Shown here: positions 1 through 8,886 of the stretch, one piece after another
Layout of the letters: each line of letters starts with the position of its first letter
Numbering within the stretch: the stretch's first letter is position 1
Source of the DNA: Actinocatenispora rupis
GTDB taxonomy: Bacteria > Actinomycetota > Actinomycetes > Mycobacteriales > Micromonosporaceae
NCBI RefSeq assembly: GCF_016861975.1
Contig: NZ_BOMB01000026.1
Coordinates: 1-64,000 of the forward strand
DNA length: 64,000 nt
Direction of reading: 5' to 3'
Position numbers and translations under genes: made by a program
The notes under the pieces: generated by a model
Databases searched by the model: none
What the model was told of the DNA's origin: nothing
Seen by the model: only the letters and a program-made list of their open reading frames with translations

Positions 1-399
1 GGGCGCCAGTTCCGGTTGTTGACGCAACCCGGACATTTGCTCTACTCGGCTTCGCAGTGCGGGGCAGGTCAGGTCGGCGTCGGCAGCGCGTCGGCGAGCC
101 GGTGGCGGGTGTAGTGCTGGCTGTTGTGGGCGCGGCGAGTCCGGGGGTCACCGGACGTCGTGCACGTTGCCGCCGGCCATCTCGACCGGGCTGCGGCAGC
201 ATCCGAGCCCAAGACGGCGCGGTCCTTGACCGCTGCCGACGTCCATTGGTGGCGGGCCGGCTCTGTGCGCTTTCCGTTGCGGTACCTAAGGAATCGGTGC
301 TGTTCCGCAGGCTGAGTCGATGGAGGACGCGTCGCGGTGCGGACGGGGCCCGGCGGCTCCGTCCGCGGCTGTTCCGTGCGGGGCTCCGCGGGGTAGTGG
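1..399. other. Left edge, no gene recognised
   Basis: Both strands were read and no protein family was recognised. The open frames here are arginine-rich translations typical of non-coding frames in GC-rich DNA. The stretch lies just beyond the 3' end of the acetyltransferase, so it may hold the downstream end of a gene that starts outside the window, but nothing visible supports that. Confidence 0.5.
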
Positions 400-954
400 T
401 TATTCGGTTGGTTTGAGATCGCGGCGCTTGACGTAGCCAGTGCTGCTCACGACGCAGTTCGGCGGTACGTCCTTGGCCACGACGGCACCGGCGGCCACGA
501 CCGATCCCGTTCCGATCCGTACGCCGGGGGTGATCGTGGCGTTCGCGCCGATCCAGACGTTCGACTCGATGTCGATACGGGCCGTGGTGATGCCGTTGAA
601 CCGTTCGCCCGGCTCGACCGGGTGACCGGCCGTGCTGAGCGTGACGCCGGGGCCGATCATGGTGTGGTCGCCGATCGTGATGCCGCCGAGGTCGTAGAAC
701 GAGCAGTTCTGGTTCACGAAGACACGTTCGCCGAACTCCAGGTTGAGCCCGTAGTCGCAGTAGAACGGCGGGTAGATCGTGAGGGTCTCCGGCACCGGGC
801 GGCCGAGAATCTCGCCGAGCAGGGCGGTACGGCCCTCGATGTCGTTGTGGCGCAACACGTTGAGGCGTGACGTGAGATCCATGACGAGCTGGATGCGCTC
901 GGTGGCGGCGCGCGACTCCGGCGTACGTCGCGGGATGAGTTGTTCGTTTCGCAC
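400..954 (-). CDS. Sugar O-acetyltransferase of the maltose/galactoside acetyltransferase type
   Basis: A 184-residue left-handed beta-helix acetyltransferase, the usual length for the Maa/LacA/NodL group. These cytosolic trimers move acetyl from acetyl-CoA to a sugar hydroxyl. The N-terminal helical cap runs to about residue 55. Hexapeptide-repeat turns then follow, with the family phrase around FVNQNCSFYD at about residues 79-88, the catalytic-histidine segment STAGHPV at about 107-113, and IGANATITPGVRIG near 138-151. The C-terminal extension ends in VKRRDLKP. The acceptor cannot be told from sequence, and hydroxyl, maltose or Nod-factor-like sugars are all possible. It stands alone, with a decayed hydrolase upstream on the same strand. 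Confidence 0.88.
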   Translation of the reverse strand: MRNEQLIPRRTPESRAATERIQLVMDLTSRLNVLRHNDIEGRTALLGEILGRPVPETLTIYPPFYCDYGLNLEFGERVFVNQNCSFYDLGGITIGDHTMIGPGVTLSTAGHPVEPGERFNGITTARIDIESNVWIGANATITPGVRIGTGSVVAAGAVVAKDVPPNCVVSSTGYVKRRDLKPTE

Positions 955-1020
955 GATCGGTCATGCTGCCACGGGTCACGGTGTGGGGCGCGTGCGAGGC
1001 GGCCTCGACGGTGGCCGTGT

Positions 1021-1640
1021 TCAGTGTCGGAGCCATTGCAGCACCTGCTCGGTGGTGCCGGGGTCGGGGCCGTGGCCGCCGGAGTACCGGTAGGCCCGGG
1101 TGCCCGGGATGTTGGCCAGGAGCCACGCGCTGTGACCGGGCGGCTGGTGACGTCGTCGGAGGAGTACCAGATGCCGACCGGGACGCCGATGCTCCGGATG
1201 TCGAAGCGCACCAGGGCGATCATGTCGTCGGTCCAGCCGTCCCGTCCCTCCAGCATGGCCCGCATCCTCTCTACCCTGCCGACGTCCGGCGACCAAGCGG
1301 CATCCAGCTCTGCGACGACCCCGGCCGCGACCCGCTCGGTACGCTCCCGGAACTCCGCGGCGCCGCACGTGACGAGCCGGAACCCGCCGGCGTTGTCCGT
1401 GGACATGCTGGCGAAGAAGTCCAGCCCCGGTGGGGCGAGCGGTGCCGTGCCCGCCACCACGACACATCGCGTCACCCGCGCCGACCGCAGTGCGGCGCAG
1501 GCCAGGGCGTGCGCGCCGCCGCCCGAGAAACCGGTCACCGCGAACCGTTCCCACCCCTGGGAGTAGGCCAGCGCCGCGACATCGGCCGCTCGGCCCCGCC
1601 TCGCGATGGTGGCCAAGGATCACGCTCCTCTGGAGTTGAG
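1021..1640 (-). pseudogene. Decayed alpha/beta-hydrolase (frameshifted and N-terminally truncated)
   Basis: The minus strand encodes a clear alpha/beta-hydrolase core. It has WERFAVTGFSGGGAHALACA, where GFSGGG is the nucleophile elbow, then CVVVAGTAPL, and IGVPVGIWYSSDDV leading to the acid residue. After SSDDVTSRPVTA, near position 1135, this frame becomes nonsense. The expected continuation WLLANIPGTRAYRYSGGHGP, with the catalytic His, and QVLQWLRH lie in another minus-strand frame that ends at 1021. The usual first 80 to 100 residues, with the HG oxyanion motif, are also absent: an in-frame TGA lies just upstream of 1616. One frameshift could be a sequencing error, but the missing N-terminus as well argues for true decay. 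Confidence 0.75.
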
Positions 1641-1854
1641 GTCGTGCGGTCACAGGCGTGGCATCACGCCTCGATCGACAGGGTCAAAGGTGCCCTCGTG
1701 GTATTGGTGTGTGGTCCTGCCGCCGCACATTCACTGCGCCGCAACCGATCCAGTCGCTGATACGGGATCCTGCCACGTTCAACGGGAGACGTCCGCGGTC
1801 GTCGTGTCCCTCAGCGGTGGCGGGCGGTCGAGTGCCCGGCGGGCGGTGGCCGGG

Positions 1855-2193
1855 TCACGTGGGTGGTTGGGCGTCGAGGCGAGCATCGATCGTGGTACGG
1901 AGTTCGGCCATGGTGCGGCGAAACGCGGTCTCCAGATCGACGTCGTGCCGATGGGCGAGGATCAGTACGGACCACAGGCAGTCCGCCAGCTCGTGTTCGA
2001 GGGCGACGCGGCCACCCGGCATCGACCGGGCACCCTCCTCCGCCATCACGAGTTTGGCGAGATCGCCGACATCGCCGACGAAACCCAGCGCGTACTCCTC
2101 GTTCGTCCACACCCGATCGCGTTCGCGGCGGTTGAGTTCGTCGTAGCGGTCGTGAATCTGGATGGCGAGGGACCGTATCTCGTCGAGGCTCAT
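1855..2193 (-). CDS. MazG-like nucleotide pyrophosphohydrolase
   Basis: A 112-residue all-alpha NTP-pyrophosphatase of the MazG/DUF1573-independent small type, probably cleaving non-canonical or excess NTPs to NMP and PPi. The segment ELNRRERDRVWTNEEYALGF followed by FVGDVGDLAKLVM and then HELADCLWSVLILAHRHDVD carries the spaced acidic residues of the Mg-binding E..E..D pattern. The ATG at 2193 was chosen because it has a GGAACGGAG ribosome site; the longer form from 2256 would add a Thr-Pro repeat made by a simple GTTGGC tandem and is unlikely to be translated. It is monocistronic, with no context that fixes the substrate. Confidence 0.75.
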   Translation of the reverse strand: MSLDEIRSLAIQIHDRYDELNRRERDRVWTNEEYALGFVGDVGDLAKLVMAEEGARSMPGGRVALEHELADCLWSVLILAHRHDVDLETAFRRTMAELRTTIDARLDAQPPT

Positions 2194-2506
2194 CGGCTCC
2201 GTTCCGATCCTTGGCGTTGGCGTTGGCGTTGGCACTGGGGCCGTGTTGTGGGACATGACTGCATTTCATGGGCGAGCTGTGCGTGCGGTCGAGTCGGTCG
2301 GGGTGGTTGCGCTGAGTCGGTCGATCGGATCGGGTGGGGTGAGCGGGAAGGCGCTCACGGCGGCCGTTGAGTTCGTTCGCGGCGCAACGCAACGAGGACC
2401 GAGTCGGGCGTAGCCGCGGCGAGGCATCGATCTACTGTGCCTGCGCCGCAAGGGATTCGACAACCTGGGATTCGCCGCCATAGCACGCCGATTGATTTTT
2501 CGGGAG

Positions 2507-2537
2507 TTGTCCACAGGGCGGTTGTCCGTTGTCCACA
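2507..2537 (+). promoter_or_regulatory. Pair of DnaA-box-like TTGTCCACA motifs upstream of ssd
   Basis: TTGTCCACA, the actinobacterial DnaA-box consensus, occurs at 2507-2515 and 2529-2537, 22 bp apart (about two helical turns). A partial TTGTCCGTT lies between them. The second copy continues as AGGCGGTGG, exactly as at 38448-38465. It lies 66 bp before the ssd start. Binding of DnaA is inference. Confidence 0.5.
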
Positions 2538-2603
2538 GGCGGTGGTGCGCAGTCGGATTCCGCGCCACGGTGGGTGCGTTCGCCCACCGACCCGGAGGCA
2601 TCC

Positions 2604-3728
2604 ATGGCACCCGACCCGTCCGATCCGAGTACGTCCCCGTCCCTTGCGCGGCCTCTGGTGGTGACCGCGGATGCGCGGCTGCTCGACGAGTTGTTGCAGC
2701 TCGCCGTCGCCAGCTGCGGCGAGGTCGACGTCGCGCACGACGCGGTGGCCGCGCGCCGGCACTGGAGATCGGCGTCGTTGGTGGTGATCGGCGTCGATGC
2801 GGCAAGTTCGTGCGTGCGAGCGAAGCTGCCGTACCGGTCGGATGTCGTGCTCGTGGCGCGGGTTTCGGACGGGGCGGAGAGTGCCGACGATCCGGCGTTC
2901 CAGGCAGCCGGCGCGCTGGGCGCCGACCACGTGGTCGTGCTGCCCGCCGCTGCGGCGTGGCTCACCGAGCGGTTCGGTTCCGCCGGCACGGCCCGACGCG
3001 ACGAGGCCCCGGTGATCGGCGTGATCGGCGGGCGTGGTGGCGCCGGCGCCAGCGTACTGGCGGCAGGGCTCGCGATCAGCGCGGCGAGAGTCGGCCGGCG
3101 CCCGATGCTGGTCGACGCGGATCCGCTCGGTGGTGGCGTGGATCTGTTGCTGGGCTGGGAAAGTACGGCGGGGTTGCGGTGGCCGGAGCTGTCCGCCGCA
3201 CGCGGCCGGGTCGACGTGGCCGCGCTGTACGGTGAGCTGCCGCGGCGTGGTGAGTTGGTGGTGGTGTCGTGGGATCGCGGTGACACGCTCGATCTGCCGG
3301 TCGAGGCGATGGAGGCGACGCTCGGGGCCGGCCGCCGCGGCAGCGACCTGGTCGTGGTGGACCTGCCACGGCACCTCGACGAGCCGGCCGTGCGCGCTGC
3401 GCAGGTGGCGGACGAGGTCCTGATGGTGGTCACCGCGGACATCCGCGGCTGCGCGTCGGCGGCCCGGATGGCGGCGCAGATCGGACCGCACTGCCGTGCG
3501 CTGCGCGTCGTCGTACGCGGGCCCGCGCCCGGCCGCTTGCGTGTCGCCGATGTCGGTCAGGCGTTGGGGCTTCCGGTGGCCGGATCCCTTCGCCCGGAGC
3601 CGGATCTGGCCGTGGCGTTGGAGGACGGCGAACCGCCGGCGGGCTCGGGCAAGGGCCCGCTCGCGGAGTTCTGCGAGCGGCTGGTGGCCGAGCTGCGCAC
3701 CCCGACCGCACCCCGGCAGGTGGCCTGA
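2604..3728 (+). CDS. ssd: Ssd/CpaE-like P-loop protein of the Tad pilus locus
   Basis: A 374-residue protein of the septum site-determining / CpaE-TadZ group, which places or activates the Tad secretion machine. The N-terminal third looks like a degenerate receiver-type domain. It is followed by a MinD/ParA-like domain whose P-loop is GGRGGAGASVLAAGL (near residues 137-151): the deviant Walker A lacks the usual GKT lysine but keeps the Gly-rich loop. LVDADPLGGGVDLLLGW and LVVVDLPRHLDEP follow. The ATG at 2604 has a GGAGG site 5 bases upstream; the earlier TTG at 2529 lies inside a DnaA-like box and has none. The stop overlaps the next gene (TGATG). In mycobacteria the same gene opens the same cluster. 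Confidence 0.85.
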   Translation: MAPDPSDPSTSPSLARPLVVTADARLLDELLQLAVASCGEVDVAHDAVAARRHWRSASLVVIGVDAASSCVRAKLPYRSDVVLVARVSDGAESADDPAFQAAGALGADHVVVLPAAAAWLTERFGSAGTARRDEAPVIGVIGGRGGAGASVLAAGLAISAARVGRRPMLVDADPLGGGVDLLLGWESTAGLRWPELSAARGRVDVAALYGELPRRGELVVVSWDRGDTLDLPVEAMEATLGAGRRGSDLVVVDLPRHLDEPAVRAAQVADEVLMVVTADIRGCASAARMAAQIGPHCRALRVVVRGPAPGRLRVADVGQALGLPVAGSLRPEPDLAVALEDGEPPAGSGKGPLAEFCERLVAELRTPTAPRQVA

Positions 3729-4924
3729 TGGCATCGGTCGACGAGCAGCTCACCGATCGGATCCGGCACCGGCTCGCGAGTACCGGGAGGGTGGCGAACC
3801 GGGCGAGCATCATCGCCGCGGTGCGCGAGGAGCGCGGTGGCGCGCTGGGTGACCAGGCATTTCTGGGGATGGCGGAGGGGCTGCAGCGCGACCTGGTCGG
3901 CGCCGGCCCGTTGGATCCGCTGTTGAAGGATCCGCTCGTCACCGATGTTCTGGTCAACGGCGACGCGGTGTGGTGCGACCGGGGCGGCGGGCTGGAACGC
4001 GTCGTCGTGCGCTGGCCGGCACCGGACTCGGTACGGCGGCTCGCACAGCGGCTGGCGGCGAGCTGCGGCCGCGCGCTGGACGACGCCCACCCGTACGTGG
4101 ACGCGCGTCTCCCGGACGGCACGCGCCTGCATGCGGTGCTCGACCCGGTCGCGCCGAACGGGCCGTACCTGTCGTTCCGGACGTTCCGGCACCGGGCGTT
4201 CACGCTCGCCGGGCTGACCGCGGCGGGCACGTTCCCCGGGCCCGTCGCGGAACTGCTCCGGGCGATCGTCACGGCCCGCCTGGCGTACGTGGTGACGGGC
4301 GGCACCGGCTCCGGCAAGACGACGTTGCTCGCCACCCTGCTCAGCCTGGTTCCCGCCAGCGAGCGCATCGTGCTGGTCGAGGACGCGGCCGAGCTGTCCC
4401 CGGACCATCCGCACGTCGTTCGGCTCACCGCCCGCCCGGCGAACGCGGAAGGCGCCGGCGAGGTCGGCCTCCGCGACCTGGTACGGCAGTCGCTCCGGAT
4501 GCGCCCCGATCGCATCGTGGTCGGCGAGTGTCGTGGCCCCGAGGTGGCGGAGTTGTTGTCCGCGTTGAACACCGGTCACGACGGTGGCGCCGGCACGCTG
4601 CACGCCAACGCGCCGGCGGACGTACCGGCGCGGCTGGAGGCGCTGGGTCTGCTCGGTGGCCTCACCCGTGACGCGCTGCACGCCCAGCTCGGTGCGGCGC
4701 TTCAGGTGGTCCTCCACCTGAGCCGGCAGCCTTCCGGCCGGGTGCTCGACGAGATCTGTCTCCTGACCCGCGACGGTACGCACGGTCGGGTGTCGGCCGA
4801 GTCGGTGTGGCGGAGGCAGGACGGCCGGCGTCCTGCGGCCAGCCGACTGGCGATGCTGCTCGTCGAACGCGGCGTGGTGCCACCCGCCCTGCTCAGTCCG
4901 TCCACAATGGACATCACGGCATGA
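3728..4924 (+). CDS. tadA: TadA/CpaF-family secretion ATPase
   Basis: A 398-residue VirB11-like hexameric ATPase that would power Flp pilus assembly or secretion at the cytoplasmic face. The N-terminal domain (about 1-150) contains DPLLKDPLVTDVLVNG, typical of CpaF. The nucleotide domain has Walker A GGTGSGKTTLLATLL (about 190), the Asp box IVLVEDAAEL, Walker B DRIVVGECRGPE, and the His box GHDGGAGTLHANAP. All catalytic motifs are intact. It starts at the ATG that overlaps the ssd stop, and its own stop overlaps the tadB start (ATGA), so translation is probably coupled through ssd-tadA-tadB-tadC. Confidence 0.95.
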   Translation: MASVDEQLTDRIRHRLASTGRVANRASIIAAVREERGGALGDQAFLGMAEGLQRDLVGAGPLDPLLKDPLVTDVLVNGDAVWCDRGGGLERVVVRWPAPDSVRRLAQRLAASCGRALDDAHPYVDARLPDGTRLHAVLDPVAPNGPYLSFRTFRHRAFTLAGLTAAGTFPGPVAELLRAIVTARLAYVVTGGTGSGKTTLLATLLSLVPASERIVLVEDAAELSPDHPHVVRLTARPANAEGAGEVGLRDLVRQSLRMRPDRIVVGECRGPEVAELLSALNTGHDGGAGTLHANAPADVPARLEALGLLGGLTRDALHAQLGAALQVVLHLSRQPSGRVLDEICLLTRDGTHGRVSAESVWRRQDGRRPAASRLAMLLVERGVVPPALLSPSTMDITA

Positions 4925-5763
4925 TCGCGGGCCTTTCGTCGGGCGCACTGGTGGTGGCCACCGTGCTGCTGCTCCTGCCGTACCGGACTCGACGCCGGCT
5001 GACCGCGATCCCGCGTACCAGCGCGAGTGCCCGGATCGCCACCGCACGGGCGTACCTGCTGCGGCTGGCGATGTCGGCACGACTCGCCGGGCTGGTCGGC
5101 GGTGCGGCCGGTGTGTTGACCGGATCCCTGCTGGCGGGCCCGGTCGCCGGCCTCACCGCTGGCGCGTACTGCTGGTTCGCGGTCCATGCCGTGTTGCGGC
5201 ACCGCGCGGCGCGCACCGCCGCCCAGGTACGCGCCGACGCGCTCGATGCCGTCACCGCCCTCGCCGACGACCTGCGGGCCGGTCTCGCTCCGGCCGGTGC
5301 GCTCAGCCGCGCGTGGCCGCGTCTGGTCGGCACCGGCGGCGACGGCGACCAGGGCACGACCGCCCTCGTACCGGAGGATCCCGGTCGGGTGCTGCGCCGT
5401 GCCGACGATCCCGCGCGGTCGGACATCACAGCCCGGCTGGCGTCGGTGTGGGACGTGGCGCTGCGTACCGGGGCGCCGCTGGCCGACCTGCTCGACCGGT
5501 TGCAGGCGGACCTCGTCGAGCGCGAACGGTTGCGCCGCAAGGCATCGGCGCAGACCGCCGCCGCCCGCATGACGGCCGTGCTCCTCGCGCTGCTGCCCGT
5601 GGCCGGCATCGCCCTCGGGTACGGCATCGGCGCCGACCCGCTGCGGATCCTGTGGCACACCACGATCGGCGCGCTCTGCACCGTCGTCGCGCTCGCCCTG
5701 CAACTCGGCGGCGTCGCGTGGACCGGACGCCTGACCCGCCCGATGGACGGGGCACCCGCATGA
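4921..5763 (+). CDS. tadB: TadB-like inner-membrane platform protein
   Basis: A 280-residue type II secretion F-domain protein. It has N-terminal hydrophobic segments (ALVVATVLLLLPY and LAGLVGGAAGVLTGSLLAG near residues 9-85), a cytoplasmic helical domain with ADDLRAGLAPAGAL and LADLLDRLQADLVERERLRR, then two C-terminal membrane segments around residues 215-265. It would form, with TadC, the membrane platform on which TadA acts. The ATG at 4921 overlaps the tadA stop by four bases, which fixes the start; longer in-frame versions would run inside tadA. Confidence 0.88.
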   Translation: MIAGLSSGALVVATVLLLLPYRTRRRLTAIPRTSASARIATARAYLLRLAMSARLAGLVGGAAGVLTGSLLAGPVAGLTAGAYCWFAVHAVLRHRAARTAAQVRADALDAVTALADDLRAGLAPAGALSRAWPRLVGTGGDGDQGTTALVPEDPGRVLRRADDPARSDITARLASVWDVALRTGAPLADLLDRLQADLVERERLRRKASAQTAAARMTAVLLALLPVAGIALGYGIGADPLRILWHTTIGALCTVVALALQLGGVAWTGRLTRPMDGAPA

Positions 5764-6491
5764 TCGGCGCGCTCCTCTCGGCGATCCCGCTCGCCTTCGT
5801 CGCGGTACTTCTCGCCGTGCCCTCGGTGCATCGCGCGTCGACCCGGTTGACCCGACTGCGGCTCCGTCCACCGACCCTTCGCGTACGGCAGGGCCGCCGC
5901 ATCGTACGGCTCGCGTTGCCGCCGCTCGTTGGATTGGCCGTCGCGGTCGTCGTCTCCGGTTGGTCCGGACTGGTCGCCGGCGCCCTGGCCGGCGTCGTCG
6001 TCGACCAGGTACTCCGCCGCATGGTGCCGCGCGCCGTACGGGAACTCCACGCGCGGGCGGGCGCCGAGCTTCCGTTCGCGCTGGACCTCTTGGCGTCGTC
6101 GCTGCGCTCCGGAGTACCCCCGGGGCAGGCGGCGCTGGCCGTCGGCACCGCGCTCGGTGGTCCGCTCGGCGCCCGCTTCGACCAGGCTGGCCGGGCGCTG
6201 ATTCTGGGCGGCGGAGCGACCGCGGCCTGGTCCGCATTCGCCGACGTACCAGGTGGAAAGCGGTTGGCCGCGGCGGCCGCCCGGGGCAGCGAGAGCGGTG
6301 CGGCCCAGGCCAGAGCGTTGCTCCGGCTCGCCGAGGACCTGCGTTCCGCGCGGCTCAGCGACATGGAGGCGAACGCACACCGCGCCGGCGTACTCGTCGT
6401 GCTGCCGCTCGGGCTCTGCTTCCTGCCGGCGTTCGTCATCGCGGGCCTGATCCCGGTGGTCGCGTCCATGCTCGGCCGGGTCCTGCCCTGA
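5760..6491 (+). CDS. tadC: TadC-like inner-membrane platform protein
   Basis: A 243-residue second F-domain protein. There is a hydrophobic N-terminus, a TM pair around residues 50-85, the cytoplasmic core ELPFALDLLASSLRSGVPPGQA (residues about 100-125) with a second half RLSDMEANAHRAGVLVVLPLG, and a terminal TM hairpin LCFLPAFVIAGLIPVVASML. It overlaps the tadB stop by four bases (GCATGA). A 52-bp gap then separates it from the pilin gene, which has its own strong ribosome site, a common arrangement when the pilin needs more product than the assembly genes. Confidence 0.88.
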   Translation: MIGALLSAIPLAFVAVLLAVPSVHRASTRLTRLRLRPPTLRVRQGRRIVRLALPPLVGLAVAVVVSGWSGLVAGALAGVVVDQVLRRMVPRAVRELHARAGAELPFALDLLASSLRSGVPPGQAALAVGTALGGPLGARFDQAGRALILGGGATAAWSAFADVPGGKRLAAAAARGSESGAAQARALLRLAEDLRSARLSDMEANAHRAGVLVVLPLGLCFLPAFVIAGLIPVVASMLGRVLP

Positions 6492-6543
6492 GCCGGTCGC
6501 CATGTTCCGGGTCGGGACCGTCCCGACCCAGAGAGGGGAAGTC

Positions 6544-6717
6544 ATGATCTGGCAACGGATCCGTCGTCGGCTGCGCGGCGACGGCGGCATGAACACCGCC
6601 GAGTACGCGGTGGGCACCATCGCGGCGGTCGCGTTCGCGGGGCTGCTGCTGAAGGTGCTGACGTCGGGCACCGTGCGCTCGTTGCTGACCGCGATCATCC
6701 AGCGGGCGCTGAGCTGA
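6544..6717 (+). CDS. Flp-type pilin-like small membrane protein (DUF4244)
   Basis: 57 residues: a basic N-terminal stretch (RRRLRGDGG), then MNTAEYAVGTIAAVAFAGLL, a pilin-like hydrophobic helix preceded by a Gly-Met/Asn-Thr-Ala-Glu-Tyr processing-type motif with Glu at +5, then a short polar tail. This matches the actinobacterial DUF4244 proteins found at this position in Tad loci and presumed to be the pilus subunit. The ATG at 6544 is preceded by AGAGAGGGGAAG, the strongest ribosome site in the operon. No prepilin peptidase (TadV/PilD) gene is in the window. Confidence 0.85.
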   Translation: MIWQRIRRRLRGDGGMNTAEYAVGTIAAVAFAGLLLKVLTSGTVRSLLTAIIQRALS

Positions 6718-7134
6718 GTGTCGGCCGTGACGAGGACTCGTCGCGGCCCGGGGTCGGCCAGCCGGTGGCCGGCCCCCACGGCTCGCGCGTCGAGAAGACG
6801 GGACCGCGGTTCGGTGACCGCCGAGTTCGCGATGGCCATGCCCGCGGTGGTGCTGTTGCTGCTCGTCGGTCTCACCGCCGTGTCCGCCGTGGTGACCAAG
6901 CTCGAATGTGTGGACGCGGCGCGGCAGGCCGCCCGTGCCGCGGCCCGCGGCGACGACGGACGTGCGGCCGGTGGACGGGTCGCGCCCCGCGGCGCCGCGG
7001 TGTCGGTCGACACCAGCGGCGAGGACGTCCACGCCACCGTACGGGCACCGGTGCGGTTGCTCGTACTGTTCGTCCCCGCCCTGTCCGTCTCCGCCACCGC
7101 CGTTGCCGCCACCGAGCCGGGAGTGGGGCAGTGA
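6718..7134 (+). CDS. tadE: TadE-family pseudopilin
   Basis: 138 residues beginning with GTG directly after the pilin stop. A basic leader (residues 1-29) is followed by DRGSVTAEFAMAMPAVVLLLLVGLTAV, the TadE signature: a conserved Glu four to five residues after the cleavage region at the start of one hydrophobic helix. The rest is predicted extracytoplasmic, with a second hydrophobic patch near 112-130. It is probably a minor pilin. Its stop overlaps the next start (TGATG). Confidence 0.82.
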   Translation: MSAVTRTRRGPGSASRWPAPTARASRRRDRGSVTAEFAMAMPAVVLLLLVGLTAVSAVVTKLECVDAARQAARAAARGDDGRAAGGRVAPRGAAVSVDTSGEDVHATVRAPVRLLVLFVPALSVSATAVAATEPGVGQ

Positions 7135-7496
7135 TGCGGGCCCGGGACCGCGGCTCCGCCTCCGTTGTCCTGCTCATCGTCGGCCTCGCCGTACTCCTGA
7201 TCGCCATCGCGGGAACGTGGCTCGGCGCGGCCACCGTGGCCCGCGCGCAGGCGCAGTCCGCGGCCGATCTGGCCGCGCTCGCCGCTGCGCGGCATGCCAT
7301 CGAGGGTTCCGGTCCTGCCTGCGGTGCGGCCCGGCGCATCGCCGCGGCGAACCATGCGACCGTCGCCGCCTGCACGCTGGACGGCCTCGACGCCACCGTG
7401 CGTACGACGGTGCGCCCGTCGGACCCGGTCGGCAGCTGGGGTACCGCGACCGGGATCGCCCGGGCCGGGCCGGTGATCCGGATACCGGGGGCCGGG
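7134..7496 (+). CDS. TadE/TadG-like protein (Rv3654c type) with no stop codon of its own
   Basis: Starts at the ATG overlapping the tadE stop. It reads MRARDRGSASVVLLIVGLAV with one TM helix, then RAQAQSAADLAALAAARH, the conserved Flp-pilus-assembly TadG-type N-terminus, then CGAARRIAAANHATVAACTL and a beta-rich end. Homologues of this type stop after roughly 110-130 residues. Here no in-frame stop occurs near that point: the frame stays open past the convergent gene ending at 7497 and on to 11603, antisense to two real genes. An out-of-frame TGA at 7474-7476, right after ARAGP, is probably where the ancestral gene ended. The end given here is the last base before the neighbouring gene and is not a real terminus. 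Confidence 0.65.
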
Positions 7497-8501
7497 TCAG
7501 GCCATCCGCGCGAGGTCGGCCGGGTCCACCCGGCCGCGCAACGGCTGACCGGAGATCAGCCGTTCCACCTCGCTCACCGCGAACTCGCCGAAGCGGCGCA
7601 GTTCCCGCCCCCGGTTCCCGGCGAGGTGCGGCGTCACGAGCACGTTGTCCAGCTCCAGCAACGGATGCCCGGCGGGCAACGGTTCCGGGTCGGTCACGTC
7701 GAGTACCGCGTCGATCCGGCCGGTGACGCAGTGCGGCACGAGCGCCTCGGTGTCGACGAGCGCCCCGCGCGCCGTGTTGATGAGGATCGCGCCGTCCCGC
7801 AACATCCCGATCCGCCGAGCATCCACCATCCGGTACGTCTCCGGCAGGTCCGGCGCGTGCAGCGTGACGATGTCCGAGCGCCGGCAGAGCGTGTCCAGGT
7901 CGACCGGTTCCGCGCCCAACTCACGTGCATCGTCTTCCGTCAGGTACGGGTCGTACACCAGGCAGTCGACGTCGTAGCCGGCCAGCATCCGCAACACGAC
8001 CCGACCGATCCGCGACGCACCCACCACGCCGATCGTGTTGCCGTACAACCCCGAGTCCTCGCCCGTCGGGTACTCGCCGGGCCCGCCGCTCCCGTCCCGG
8101 TACGCGGCGGCGCGTTGCACGGTCCGCTTGGCGGCCAGCACGATCGCGGCCACGGTGTACTCGGCGACCGGCCGTACGTTGACCTCGGCCGCCGAGGACA
8201 CGGTGACGCCGGCGGCGAACAGTTCCGGAGTGGCGTGGTGCTTGACGGAACCGGCCGCATGGATGGCCGCGCGCAAGTTCGGCGCGTCCGCCAGCGCGGC
8301 GGCGTCGAGGCGCGGGCAGCCCCAGCCGGTGAGCAGGATGTCGGCCGTCCGCAGCAGGTCACGCCCGGCGTCCACATCGGTCAGCACGACGGTCGGGTCG
8401 AGGTCGACCACGGCGTCGAGGCGAGCCAACAGGTCGTCCGGAAAGATGTCCGCGACGAGGTGCTGGTACAGCGCGAACACCGCCACCGGGCGACTGCCCA
8501 T
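7497..8501 (-). CDS. D-isomer-specific 2-hydroxyacid dehydrogenase
   Basis: 334 residues of the SerA/Ghr superfamily, NAD(P)-dependent reduction of a 2-oxoacid or the reverse. The Rossmann loop is NTIGVVGASRIGR. Catalytic residues are visible: Arg in INTARGALVD, Glu in DVTDPEPLP, and His in VLVTPHLAGNRG. An N-terminal substrate domain precedes and is completed by the C-terminus. The ATG at 8501 has GGAAGG about 8 bases upstream; the longer version from 8555 lacks a site. The substrate is unknown. It converges on the Tad operon with no intergenic space. Confidence 0.9.
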   Translation of the reverse strand: MGSRPVAVFALYQHLVADIFPDDLLARLDAVVDLDPTVVLTDVDAGRDLLRTADILLTGWGCPRLDAAALADAPNLRAAIHAAGSVKHHATPELFAAGVTVSSAAEVNVRPVAEYTVAAIVLAAKRTVQRAAAYRDGSGGPGEYPTGEDSGLYGNTIGVVGASRIGRVVLRMLAGYDVDCLVYDPYLTEDDARELGAEPVDLDTLCRRSDIVTLHAPDLPETYRMVDARRIGMLRDGAILINTARGALVDTEALVPHCVTGRIDAVLDVTDPEPLPAGHPLLELDNVLVTPHLAGNRGRELRRFGEFAVSEVERLISGQPLRGRVDPADLARMA

Positions 8502-8842
8502 GGGCCACCGTCCTTCCGAGACCACCGAAACAGCGACGACCGTAGCCGCTGCCACCCGACCTGTAACGGGTTAAGTGTCCCGCCACACAACCCGCCCCTG
8601 ACGCCGACCCGCACCGCCGCGCGCAACTTTCCACCGCGTCCAACGACAGCCACGCCGGCACCACATCCCGACCCGACCGGCACACGACCCGTAACCCCAC
8701 CCCTCCGCCGGCAGACTCGCCCACGGCCCAGATCCGCCACACAGCCCGGCACCAGGGCGCGCCAGCACACCGGAACCGAAGTACCTCCGCGTCCTGACGA
8801 CGAGGCACGGCACAGCCCAGACCCGCGAAGCAACGCGCGCCT

Positions 8843-8880
8843 CCGTACCCGAGAACCGACGCCGTACCCGAGAACCGACG
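8843..8880. repeat. Perfect 19-bp tandem repeat
   Basis: CCGTACCCGAGAACCGACG occurs twice head to tail, at 8843-8861 and 8862-8880, with no mismatch. There is no open frame to explain it. Confidence 0.9.
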
Positions 8881-8886
8881 CACAAG

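Noticed and set aside
2529-2603. Longer start for the ssd gene
   Set aside because: The TTG is part of a DnaA-like box and has no ribosome site. The ATG at 2604 has GGAGG correctly spaced.
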